NCBI GenBank assembly: GCA_963693315.1
Contig: OY856186.1
Span: forward strand, 280,730,346 to 280,794,345
Source: Diogma glabrata
Lineage: Eukaryota; Arthropoda; Insecta; Diptera; Cylindrotomidae
Reading direction: 5' to 3'
DNA: 64,000 nucleotides
Below the pieces are notes generated by a model that searched no databases, was not told where the DNA came from, and saw nothing but the letters and a program-made list of their open reading frames with translations. Shown piece after piece: positions 38,329-48,212 of this stretch. The position numbers and the translations under genes are program-made. The number at the start of each line of letters is the position of its first letter. Position 1 is the first letter of the stretch.

Positions 38329-38841
38329 CAGTGTTGCAAAACTTTATTCGTAACGTAACACCAAAATGAAACAACGAAATGAAATAGCGTATTAATAATA
38401 ATTAGTTTCATAACGTTTTAAAAACTAATTTGCGTTACAATAACGTAAAACGTAACGATAACGTTAATAATTTATTTCGGTTTTTGGATGATTTTTTGTC
38501 TAATTATATGAAAACATTGCGCAAATATCGGTTGCATAAAATCTGACTTATCTTTTTCAACTTTTGTTGACACTTTTTGTGCACGCATGTTTTGTGCACT
38601 AAAAGTTTTGATAGTCTTAAAAAATTTTAATATTTGTGATAAAATAATGAGCATTTTGTAAAATTTTAAGTATATTTTTAAGATTACATTTAATTTTAAA
38701 ATAACGTAGCTAATACGTTATAATATAATAAAATATAATATTTTTCTGTTCCATAGCGAAATAATGTACCGAAAAAATAAATATAATGTTATAAAAACGA
38801 AATATATAACGTTACGAATTTTTTTTTGTTTTGCAACACTG
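38329..38841. mobile_element. 513 bp hAT-type MITE
   Basis: It starts CAGTGTTGCAAAAC and ends with the inverse (GTTTTGCAACACTG). TTCGTAACGT and its inverse extend the terminal match inward. Flanking octamers CTTTTAAT and CTTTTGCA agree at five of eight positions, a degraded hAT-like 8-bp duplication. The interior is rich in AACGT/ACGTT, like the larger hAT-type element at 44379-49406. Non-coding. Confidence 0.7.
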
Positions 38842-40920
38842 CTTTTGCACCATACGCTAAATATAAATTATTCACATTCCTATCACATGATTTCAATAAA
38901 CCATTTTCATTAAGTGAAAAAAAATTAGATTATAATTACTTTTTCTATAAAAACTAGATCTCTTAGGGTGCGTTCAGATCAAAAAACATGTATGAATGCA
39001 AAATGTCAATTAACAAATTTCTAAACATTTTGTTATACAACAATTTAATCATTGTTTTGTGAGCGCATACATATTCATACAAAGTTTGTTGAATATTCAT
39101 GCAATGGCAGGTTTATTGATTTGTTGTCTCACACAAGTTTTAATTGCACTCTTCCAAGTCTAAATGTACATTTATAGCGCTACCCTATTAATTTCCAAAA
39201 AAAAATAAACACACATTGCAACTGTATAACCGAATTATTATTATTATTGAGGTAGGTCCTTGAATAAAATAATAAATTGATTTGTTTACTTTGATATAGA
39301 GCAAGAATTGAAATAGGAATATATTTGTTTTAATGAAGTTATTTTTTTATGGTTTGATTCCCAATACAGAATTTGAGTTGAAATAAGGCCGGTCGTTACA
39401 ACGATAAAACGTTAGAATAGGTTTATCAATTCACCGAAAAAAAATTACGGGACCGAACACCGAGGACTAAATTTTGAGATTTTTTAAAATTTGTTGGAGT
39501 TATTTCATCATCCAAAAAATCCCACTTCAGAGCAGGAAAGTCAACATTACCTTTAAACACTATTTATCTTGAACTAAGGAGCCGTTGTCGTGGTCCAAAA
39601 TTAAATCCAAAACTGCTCAGATATTAAAAATGCACGAAAATGTAGATAAAGTATCAGCATTAGAATTGATTTGTTGCCAAATATCAACCGCACCGCCATC
39701 ACTTTAATCTTCCTCTTAGATATGAGTAGATGTACTCACTACTCATTTCAGATTTAAATTGACTTAGCACACTTTTGTCAGAGTAGTGATATATACGATA
39801 TATCGTGTATTAAGGAAAAAAAAATATTTTGAGTTTATGGAGTGGATAAACCATATGTTTCCATAATGATAATAACATCATAGAATTTTTTTTTTATTTT
39901 GTCCGAATGTCGCTTAAATTGTCATAATAAATTGATAGCAAAGATAAGGGATGAAGATACATATCTAACTGAACTCGATAGAAATGAATCTGAGTTGTAG
40001 AAATACAGTGTACGTACAAAGTTAACTTGTATTGATTTGAGGATTAGCAAGTAATAAAAAAGTTTCTCTTTGGTTTTAACTTTTTTTACTAAAACTTCAG
40101 AAAGTCAAGCAGACGATTGATTCAATTACGGATGTTAAGTGTGATGTTACATTGAATGTAAAAGACAAATATTCCACGCCCGATTATTTATATCAATGCA
40201 GTTATATGAAGATTTTCAATTAGAAGCGTTGTGATATCTTCAGCTGTTACATCGGATTGTAACCTGGAATTAAAAACTAATTTAGTGTTAGCTTTAGAAG
40301 CTAGAGTTGACAGATTTTTTTCTGTTTTAATATGTGTTTTGCACTCGTAAGGACCAATGTTGTAGTCTTGCTTTATTATATGACCACTACAGCTATTTTT
40401 TTTTTCAAAAACTTTATCATCATAAACCACAGTTAGAAACTGTGTTCTAGTAAAGCGTCGAGCGTCAGGTTTGAAATTATCTATAGTTGATGATGGCTAG
40501 TGTATGATGCTCAGTTTTTCGACTGGATTATTACTATTTATTGTATATACTTAGGTTGAAAGTGCGGAATTTTCTGTGTTGTTATTTGTTCTAATCTTGC
40601 GTTGTTGTTTCAGGTTGTTTTTGCTTTGAAATTTGTTGATTAATATAATTGTTGATAAATATAATATTATGAATTTTGAAGTTTTCAACTGCAATTCGTG
40701 ATGGCATAATTTGCAGCACACTGGTTTAAACTTATTTGCAGTTTCCTTTACAACTAAAAAATTGTCATAAATTTCAATATTGCAAAAGTACAATTTTCAG
40801 CATTTTGGACAATTTATTGGAGATTTTTTGAAAGCAATTAAATTCAAGTAAGTAAGGAAGTAATTGAATTTCAATTTAAAGATATGTTTAGAAATTTCTC
40901 AGATAAAAATCTATTGCACA
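38842..40920. other. AT-rich DNA, no gene supported
   Basis: Two 80-codon antisense frames (40430-40188 and 40793-40551) lie close together but share no motif with a known family. GGTGCGTTCAGATC near 38967 looks like an element end, but no partner was found. Confidence 0.4.
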
Positions 40921-40924
40921 TTTT

Positions 40925-41018
40925 TCGGATGAATTCGAACACAAGGAATTCGAACACAGTGCAATGTTCAAACTCGTTGGCAGACACGTTATAAATTACC
41001 ATTACGCCACTGAGGCGA
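40925..41018 (-). mobile_element. tRNA-derived SINE head (or tRNA pseudogene)
   Basis: On the minus strand from about 41018 the sequence reads GCCTCAGTGGCGTAATGGTA, an A-box-like tRNA start. It continues with ACGTGTCTGCC and then GTGTTCGAATTCC, a B-box-like segment, at a tRNA-like spacing. The phrase GTGTTCGAATTCC is followed by a second nearly identical copy 16 bases on. The anticodon and acceptor arms do not fold cleanly, so a functional tRNA is unlikely and a SINE promoter head is preferred. Its downstream body toward lower coordinates is not delimited. Confidence 0.55.
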
Positions 41019-42689
41019 TGATTTAGAAGTTGAGACCTCATCATCACATATGAAGTTATTTGTCATACGGCTTAAAACTTATTTATAATTTGAATCCCGT
41101 TTGAGTCCTAATATTCCCATTAATCTAAATTAATTCATGTTCAATACTTCATCCAATTTTAAAAAAAATTTCTGACGCTAACGGTAATTATAACTCAAAT
41201 TTTCCTAATTAATAGAATTTCATTAATAAATGTAAAATAAATAAAAATATTAAACGGAAATTCAATTATTTCGAAATTTGATTTTCGTTTTGTATTATAA
41301 AAGGAGAAAATAACATAAATAAATAGGCGTCAATTTTCTTTTGAAAATTATTATTTTTTTTGTGGAAAATTTTCGTTTTTTTTCTTAATGAATAAATAAT
41401 CAAAAAGGGAATAATGAATTTTAAGTATTTGATGATGATGATGTACATCAATATTGATTTATATAATGATATCAATTGATTATGTATGAAAATTTTGAAT
41501 TTTATTTGTTTTTTTTTTGTTATCGAAAAAGTTTTCAGTGGGCGGTTTTATGGTAGAGAAAATTAGGTATAGTGTTTTGGATTCAGAAAACAAGAAAAAT
41601 AAAAATTAAAGTAGAAGATATGGTCTAATTTTACTCTTTTGACAAATGCATTCGCAAGTAACTGAATGTGCGCCAATGAGTATGAAAACTAGGGATTTTT
41701 TATTTTACGGTCGTACAGCACAACTTTCCGCCACGATAAGTTATAGGATGTAATAGTAATAAACATATATCGAGGACTGAAAGAAGAAGATTACGCCTAC
41801 GGTTCATATTAAATAATGAAGACCGATGTGAAACGATGGCTTTTATTGAACCAACGGCATAATTTTCCTTTAAACTTGAGTGTATGTACAACATTTTACG
41901 CACAACCGCACAACTGAATGGTAAAATAAAACAGTTTTTGAATTTTATTAATTTCGAAAGCTATGTTTTTTCACCATAAACTTGTTACCGTAATTCATTG
42001 TATGTTCTAATATCATGATCATTTTATAGCAACGGTCAACGAGTAAAAGTTTAACTTTCTGCCACGATAACTAGGATGAAAAATTTGTTTTTTGTACGAT
42101 ACGGGTGTAAAGCAAGATTTATATCAAAATTGAAATAAAAATGCGTAAATTTATTATTTTACGCCTTAAACCACACATATTACAGAAAAAATGCACCCAA
42201 AACTCAAAAGAAAAATGCATTATGCCTATTTTCCAAGGAAACATACATATATTTACAAACATATGTTTTGTGAAATTTTTTTTTGAGAAAATTGTTTCAT
42301 CTAAGCATTTTTTGGTTTGTTAGTAATTTAATATACAATTAAAATTTAATAAATTAGTAGCTAAAGAAGTTTAGAAAAAAAACCATATTTATATAATGCA
42401 TGTTTGCTTACGCAAAGTATTACAAATTAAATGTAACGGTGAATGCATGTCTACTTAATTCAACAACAATTGATGCGGTTCTTTTAAAATTTAGCAAATT
42501 TGCAAAGTAAAGTTTTTATTTCTCACTTTAGTTAACATAAACCTCTAATTTCCTATTTCAATTATGATAATAATTGAGTGGACATTGTAAAACATTATGT
42601 AAATATGGCTTTTTATTACAAATGTTGTAAATTATATTATTAATAAATGCAGCAATAAATATTTTATTTTTAATCTTTCTAATTATACC
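41019..42689. other. AT-rich DNA, no gene supported
   Basis: A phrase like AACTTTC-GCCACGATAA occurs twice in the same orientation (about 41722 and 42052), possibly an old duplication. Short frames have no motif. Confidence 0.4.
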
Positions 42690-42746
42690 TGCCACAGTAG
42701 CCAAAAAAGTTTTGGTTCAACCGCGTGTAAAGATTACACTCACTCA
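42690..42746. repeat. Dispersed 60 bp repeat, copy 2
   Basis: Partner of 10848-10910: AGTAGCCAAAAAAGTTTTGG, TTCAACCG, GTGTAAAGATTACAC and CACTC in the same order and orientation. Confidence 0.6.
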
Positions 42747-43459
42747 TGTTTTCTATTTAACAAAAAAATATAATCATCATAAATACTTTTATTTAAAAAC
42801 TTAATTGTATCAAACAATCCTTCACAAACGAATTCCAAACGAAATGTGTAATATCTCATCACACATTCTTCATTCATTTGAAATGTTTTATGATTCTCAA
42901 TTTTTATAAAAAAAAACAAAGCAATAGAGATGAAAATACGTGGTTTCAATATAATTTATTTTATTGAACGTCATTTTCGTTTGAAAACGTTACTTCTGCC
43001 CGAAAAAGATTTGAATTAATTGTCATACCACGTCTAAAGATGTTTTACTTCAAAATATAAATTTAAAAAATAACGAAACTCATATAACATTTAACACGAG
43101 ATTGAATAAAAAATATAATAACATTAACAAATGAATTAGTTATAAGAAGAAAGGTTTAATATAACTAATAAAATTTTATCCCACCAAATAATGATACCTA
43201 ATCAAATTGTATCGTATACTTACCGCATATAACATTCGTTTGCCTTTATTATTTCATTGTTGTTTAAATTTCTTCTTTATTTTAGTTTGATGCAATTGTG
43301 TGTATGTATGTGTTTAAGATTTAAAATCAGAGTGTCGTATGATAGAGATGAGAAAGAAATTTTTCGTTTTCGAAAATAAATCGAAAACTGTGCCCTCGAA
43401 CATTACAAAAAAAATTCACTACAAAAAAAATCACCTTTTATTTGACATGATCAAAAATA
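42747..43459. other. AT-rich DNA, nothing recognised
   Basis: No gene, RNA or repeat partner seen. Confidence 0.4.
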
Positions 43460-43705
43460 ATGCCCTATATTTTGTTGTCATAGTTACGTTCAAAAAAGTA
43501 AAAACCATTCAAATTTGTATAAAAATAATATAAAAAATAAAAGTTTTTATCAAAGAAACCTTTCAAATCAAAATTTCATACTCCAATCAAAATAATTGTT
43601 GTTTTTTGTTGTCATAGATGTTGCCAAAAGGTACTTGTTCCACATTTTTTAATTTCAAGATTTATGCAAATTTTTAATTTTGATTTAGATTAAACAATTT
43701 TCATA
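43460..43705. repeat. Dispersed repeat family, copy C
   Basis: Phrases GTCATAGTTACGTTCAAAAA, TTTTTATCAAAGAAACCTTT, CCAATCAAAATAATTGTTGT and ATTTATGCAAATTT match copies A and B near 17 kb in order and orientation. The proximal TTAAAGTGG part is missing. Confidence 0.65.
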
Positions 43706-44378
43706 AAATCAATGATATTATCGGAGTGACTTGAGTGATCCATTAGAGTTAAGATTTTACGAATTTAAAATAATTTAAGAAATTGGTCGAAAAAAAGTTT
43801 AATGTGATTTATTGTAATTAAAGTTCCAATTTTAATCTGTTATGACGAAGAAAAAGAGGAGGGTATTTTTTTCATCGCAACCCGTTATATTAAAAACGTC
43901 TTTCTACAAGACTTCCAAATATTTTATTGAACTATTTTCGAATTTTTGGTATGGATATTCAGTAAGTACATGCTTATCAATGACTATGCTGGTGCTTATC
44001 CAAACCCCATGTGTATAACTGTGTTTATGAATTATGCATTTCACAGTCTTCATCTAATGGTTTTGAACTTTCATTTATTCGAAACAATATCGTTTTTGTT
44101 ATTAAAACTTCAACAAATAATTGTTGTAACAGGTGGAAAATCGAATCAAGACGACAATTAAATAAGAAATTTAAACCCGAACTTTATCGAAAATATTAAT
44201 GCGTATTTTTATTTTTTCACTAGTTTTGATTTAGTAGCAAGCAAACATTAAAGTTAAATTGTGCTAAAACGGATTAGCTGCTTTGATAAATTTTTTGTTT
44301 CAAAGGTGGGGTTTTATAAAAATATTACACTGACAAAAAATAAATTTATGTTTTAAGATGATTTTGTTTAGTTTTAAT
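43706..44378. other. AT-rich DNA up to the hAT-type element
   Basis: A 71-codon frame at 43946-44161 has no recognisable motif. The last eight bases (44371-44378) are the left target duplication of the next element. Confidence 0.45.
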
Positions 44379-44540
44379 CAGGGTTGTTAATATACACGTA
44401 TAAAACGTTTTATACGTTACACGTATAATACGTAACGTATAAAACGTATAAAACGTATATAACGTATAAAACGTATATGATTTTTTAAATTCATTCATAA
44501 AAAATTAAAAATGCTTCTTACTTCAGATATTAATTATATT

Positions 44541-44595
44541 TTTAGTAAAAATATATATATTTTAGTAAAAATATATATATTTTAGTAAAAATATA
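44541..44595. repeat. 20 bp tandem repeat
   Basis: TTTAGTAAAAATATATATAT starts at 44541, 44561 and 44581, the last unit partial. Exact 20-base period. Confidence 0.92.
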
Positions 44596-44701
44596 ATTAC
44601 GTAGTTATAAATTATTTATATATTTTATAATTTATAACAAAAACTATTTAAATTCTAGATGTTATTTGAATGTAAATTTGTATACTTTATACGAAAGACT
44701 A

Positions 44702-44935
44702 AAGTCGCAATTAGACTATTGCAGAACTCTGCAATATTTCTGCAATGGTAGTGTGTAAAATATTCATTGCAGAAAAGTTTGGCAATGAACTCATTGCAAA
44801 ACATTGCAATGACTCATTGAAATGTTTTGCAATGAGTTCATTGCCAAACTTTTCTGCAATGAATATTTTACACACTACCATTGCACGACTATTGCAGAAA
44901 TATTGCAAAGTTCTGCAATAGTCTAATTGCGGCTT
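44702..44935. repeat. 234 bp near-perfect palindrome, probable foldback MITE
   Basis: The outer ends AAGTCGCAATTAGACTATTG and CAATAGTCTAATTGCGGCTT are inverse copies, and the match continues to the centre near 44810. The right arm has about 12 extra bases (a CACGACTATTG-like segment). ATTGCA/TGCAAT recurs throughout. There is almost no spacer, so it would form a long hairpin as RNA or cruciform DNA. The LINE inserted at its right edge. Confidence 0.9.
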
Positions 44936-44962
44936 ATGTTTCTCTCTCTCTCTCTCTGGCGT

Positions 44963-47900
44963 TTACATCCCATGGAGGGATTTTGCCGTCTGTGCAATCA
45001 GCTTCCAATCGTCTCGTTCCATGACCAGTTGACCCCAGTTTCGACATCCTATATCACGAAGGTCTTGGATGATGTCATCACGCCAGCGTTGTCTAGGTCT
45101 TCCTCTTCGACGAACACCAGCTGGTTGTTGTTGGGACGCTTTTTTAATCATTCTATCTAATGGTGCCCTTTCTACATGACCAAACCATCTAATCCGGTTA
45201 GATTTAATGAATCCGATTACATCGCAGCCTCCAAGAAGCTGTCTGATTTCATGATTCATTCGGATTCTATACTGATTTTCAGCAACTTTACATGGACCAT
45301 AAATTGTTCGTATGACTTTCCTCTCGAATGTTGATAAAATTCTACAATCGGAGGAAGTCAGTGTCCAGCTTTCGCTTCCAAAGGTAAGCACAGGTCGAAT
45401 TAATGCTTTGTAAAGTGTGAGTTTGCACGACTGCGAAAGATGTTTAGATCGCAAAAGTTTTGAGTATGCGTAGAAAACTCTGTATGCGGCTGAGACACGA
45501 GCTTTAATATCTGCCTGCATGTCATTTGACGATGTTATTACAGACCCGAGGTATTTGAAGTTTTCCACACGTTCCACTTCATAGTCGCCAGTATTCAGAT
45601 TGCCGGGAGGTTTATTCCTGGATGTTGTTAATAGTTTAGTCTTGCCGGTGTTAATGCATAATCCAAGTCGTTTAGCATTTCTTTCAAGCCGAGAGAGACT
45701 ATCCTTGATATCGCTTGTTCTACGTCCGAGAAGCACAATATCATCTGCATAGCCAAGAATTTGACTAGATTTGTTAAATATACAGTTTTGTGTCTCAATG
45801 CGGCTTTTTCTTATCGCGTACTCAAGCGCCAAATTAAATAGTACGGGTGCGAGTGCATCACCTTGTCGAACACCTGATGTTATATCAAAAGAGTCAGAAA
45901 CTGACCCTTCGATTACTATTCTACAGTTTGATCCCGATGTTGTGAGTTTGCACAGAGAAACAAGTTTCTCTGGAATACCAAGGCATATGAGTGCAGACCA
46001 GAGGTTGTCGCGGATGATGCTATCATATGCTTGCTTGAAATCAACGTAGAGCTGGTGAATGCTGATGTTGTACTCCCAACATTTTTCCAGAATCATCCTT
46101 AAGGTAAAACATTGATCTGTGGTTGAACGGTTGGGACGAAAACCACACTGATAGTCGCCGATGATAGATTCGGCAAACGGGATGAGCCGAGCGAGTACGA
46201 CATTAGCTAGTATTTTATATGCAGTGTTCAACAGTGCGATTCCACGATAATTTGCACACTTTAGGCGGTCACCTTTTTTATGTAGCGGAACAATGAGAGC
46301 TGTTTTCCATTCAGCAGGTAGTTCTTCTTGGTCCCAGATTGCAAGAATCAGATCATATATACGTGAGACCAGAGCTGCTCCTCCATTCTTAAGTAGTTCT
46401 GCAGGGATTCCATCGATACCTGGTGATTTGCCATTTTTTAATTTTTTGATGGCAGCTTCCACTTCTTCTATTGTTGGGTAAGGGACAAAAATCTCCTCAC
46501 TTGACGGAGCAATTGCTCGAATAGGATGAACTTCGTTCGTCCTATTCAGTAGGTCTTGAAAGTGGGATCGCCATACTTCCAGCACATCACGTTCACTTGT
46601 TGTAAGCTCGTTGTTTCCATTTTTGATGGCTGTAGATCTTGGGTGGAAATCTTTGGTCAGATTCCGCGCATTGGCAAAACACTCTTTCGAATTTCCATTA
46701 GCCGCATGTTGGTTGATGTTTTCGATACAGCTCTTCATGTGTTCGCGTTTCTTTTTCCGTAGGAGTTTTGCTGAGGCTTTTCTGGCGCATAGATAATCAG
46801 TTTGGGAGCTTCGGGTATTTCTTGTTAACCATTTTTCTCGCAGTTTTTGTTTGTGCTCAATGCTTTCGCGGCACTCGTCATCAAACCATTCGTTACGTGA
46901 TTTCGGTGGTCGTTTTCCGATTGTAGTTTGTGCTGCGGATATGATGGTTGATTGAAGCGTTTGCCATTCTTCTTGTATGTTTAATGGCATCTCAGATGGG
47001 ATGTCATGCTCTTCTATGTTTTGCGTTACAATTTCCTGATATCTATTCAGTGTTTCCAGGTGTTTAAATGCTTCGACATTCCAGCGCACGGTCTTTTTTG
47101 CTTGCCTATTAAATGTAGATGATAATTTGCACTTATACTTAAAGATGACAAGCATATGATCGGTGTCCATATCAGCACCTCTGTATGATCGAACGTCAGT
47201 TACACTTGTAGAGTGTCTCTTAGAAATCATGACGTGATCGATTTGATTTTCAGTTCTTCCATCATTTGATTTCCACGTTGCTTTGTGGATTCTCTTATGA
47301 GGAAAGAAAGTGCTAGATATTACTAGATCATACATCATAGCCAGTTCAGCTGTGCGAAAGCCGTTATTGTTACTAGCATGATGCAAGCTGTTAGGGCCGA
47401 CATGTGTTTTAAGTTCTGCACTTCTACCAATTTGCGCATTGAAGTCACCTACCACGATTTTTATATCGTGCCGCGGGATGTTATTGATGACTTCTTCGAG
47501 TTCTAGGAAGAACAGGTCTTTAATGTCATCTGCTTTGTCTTCAGTAGGTGCATGAACATTGATGATCGTTACATTAAATTTTTGCGTGCGGATTCTCATT
47601 GTGCATATCCGCATATTAATTGGGCGAAAGTCGATAACATGTTGATTCACGCGACGATGTGTGAGAAAGCCAACTCCAAATTCTCCTCCGTTTTCATGAC
47701 CGCAATAGTAGAGAGTGTATCCTTTGGCTGTTTCGTGGATTCCACTCCCTGGCCATCTTAGTTCTTGTAACGCCACTATATCCAGTGTATAGCTATTGAT
47801 TTGGTTTGTAAGTTTCAGTAGATCTCCTGGTCTTCTAAGGCTTAGCACGTTCCAGGTTCCCATTTTTAAATCGTAGTCCGGGTACAGTTTCCGAGGTCGT

Positions 47901-47992
47901 TCTAATAGTGAATCCGAGATAATCCGAGGCCTGTGTACAGAATTCATGACAAGTAGTTTTTTACGGAAATGGGGTGTTAGCCCTTCGCCCAA
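44963..47992 (-). CDS. LINE endonuclease / reverse transcriptase, intact 1009-residue frame
   Basis: One uninterrupted frame holds, in order, an APE-type endonuclease and a reverse transcriptase. Endonuclease boxes: GTWNVLSLR (about residue 45), ALQELRWPG, NVHAPTEDKADD, VVGDFNAQIGR and DTDHMLVIF. RT boxes: IVPLHKKGDRLKCANYRG (about 580), DFKQAYDSI, SGVRQGDALAPVLFNLALE and the catalytic GYADDIVLLG (about 750), then KYLGSVIT. The C-terminal tail has RIRWFGHVERAPLDRM and a basic RRRGRPRQRW segment. The enzyme nicks target DNA and copies its own RNA at the nick. All catalytic motifs appear present. Database hits to such proteins are often labelled craniofacial development protein 2-like. The RTE clade is my best fit, not tested by phylogeny. 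Confidence 0.93.
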   Translation of the reverse strand: MGEGLTPHFRKKLLVMNSVHRPRIISDSLLERPRKLYPDYDLKMGTWNVLSLRRPGDLLKLTNQINSYTLDIVALQELRWPGSGIHETAKGYTLYYCGHENGGEFGVGFLTHRRVNQHVIDFRPINMRICTMRIRTQKFNVTIINVHAPTEDKADDIKDLFFLELEEVINNIPRHDIKIVVGDFNAQIGRSAELKTHVGPNSLHHASNNNGFRTAELAMMYDLVISSTFFPHKRIHKATWKSNDGRTENQIDHVMISKRHSTSVTDVRSYRGADMDTDHMLVIFKYKCKLSSTFNRQAKKTVRWNVEAFKHLETLNRYQEIVTQNIEEHDIPSEMPLNIQEEWQTLQSTIISAAQTTIGKRPPKSRNEWFDDECRESIEHKQKLREKWLTRNTRSSQTDYLCARKASAKLLRKKKREHMKSCIENINQHAANGNSKECFANARNLTKDFHPRSTAIKNGNNELTTSERDVLEVWRSHFQDLLNRTNEVHPIRAIAPSSEEIFVPYPTIEEVEAAIKKLKNGKSPGIDGIPAELLKNGGAALVSRIYDLILAIWDQEELPAEWKTALIVPLHKKGDRLKCANYRGIALLNTAYKILANVVLARLIPFAESIIGDYQCGFRPNRSTTDQCFTLRMILEKCWEYNISIHQLYVDFKQAYDSIIRDNLWSALICLGIPEKLVSLCKLTTSGSNCRIVIEGSVSDSFDITSGVRQGDALAPVLFNLALEYAIRKSRIETQNCIFNKSSQILGYADDIVLLGRRTSDIKDSLSRLERNAKRLGLCINTGKTKLLTTSRNKPPGNLNTGDYEVERVENFKYLGSVITSSNDMQADIKARVSAAYRVFYAYSKLLRSKHLSQSCKLTLYKALIRPVLTFGSESWTLTSSDCRILSTFERKVIRTIYGPCKVAENQYRIRMNHEIRQLLGGCDVIGFIKSNRIRWFGHVERAPLDRMIKKASQQQPAGVRRRGRPRQRWRDDIIQDLRDIGCRNWGQLVMERDDWKLIAQTAKSLHGM

Positions 47993-48049
47993 CCCAAATT
48001 TTCGTGAATGGGTTCGTTCTGCATCTTTAGGTCACCAGAAACAACCTTT

Positions 48050-48212
48050 TTACATGTTTATATAGCGAGCCGCTTGATCCAAGACAGACGCCCGCTACAA
48101 ACCGCCCCTAACATGGAGAACAGACGCTTGCTACACGTTTATATAGCGAGCCGCTTGATCCAAGACAGACGCCCGCTCCAAGCCGCCCCTAACATGGAGA
48201 ACAGACGCTTGA
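48050..48212 (-). promoter_or_regulatory. LINE 5' UTR with two tandem 81 bp monomers
   Basis: GTTTATATAGCGAGCCGCTT occurs at about 48056 and 48137, and the rest of each unit (CAAGACAGACGCCCGCT, CGCCCCTAACATGGAGAACA) repeats with it. LINE copy 1 has a single unit near 28710-28790. Tandem 5' UTR monomers act as promoters in some LINEs. That function is inferred here. Confidence 0.6.

Noticed and set aside
40925..41018. Functional tRNA gene
   Set aside because: A- and B-box-like segments exist but the anticodon and acceptor stems do not form; a SINE head fits better.
45771..47761. Several plus-strand frames of 60-90 codons
   Set aside because: They lie antisense to the intact LINE frame; the minus strand carries all recognised motifs.
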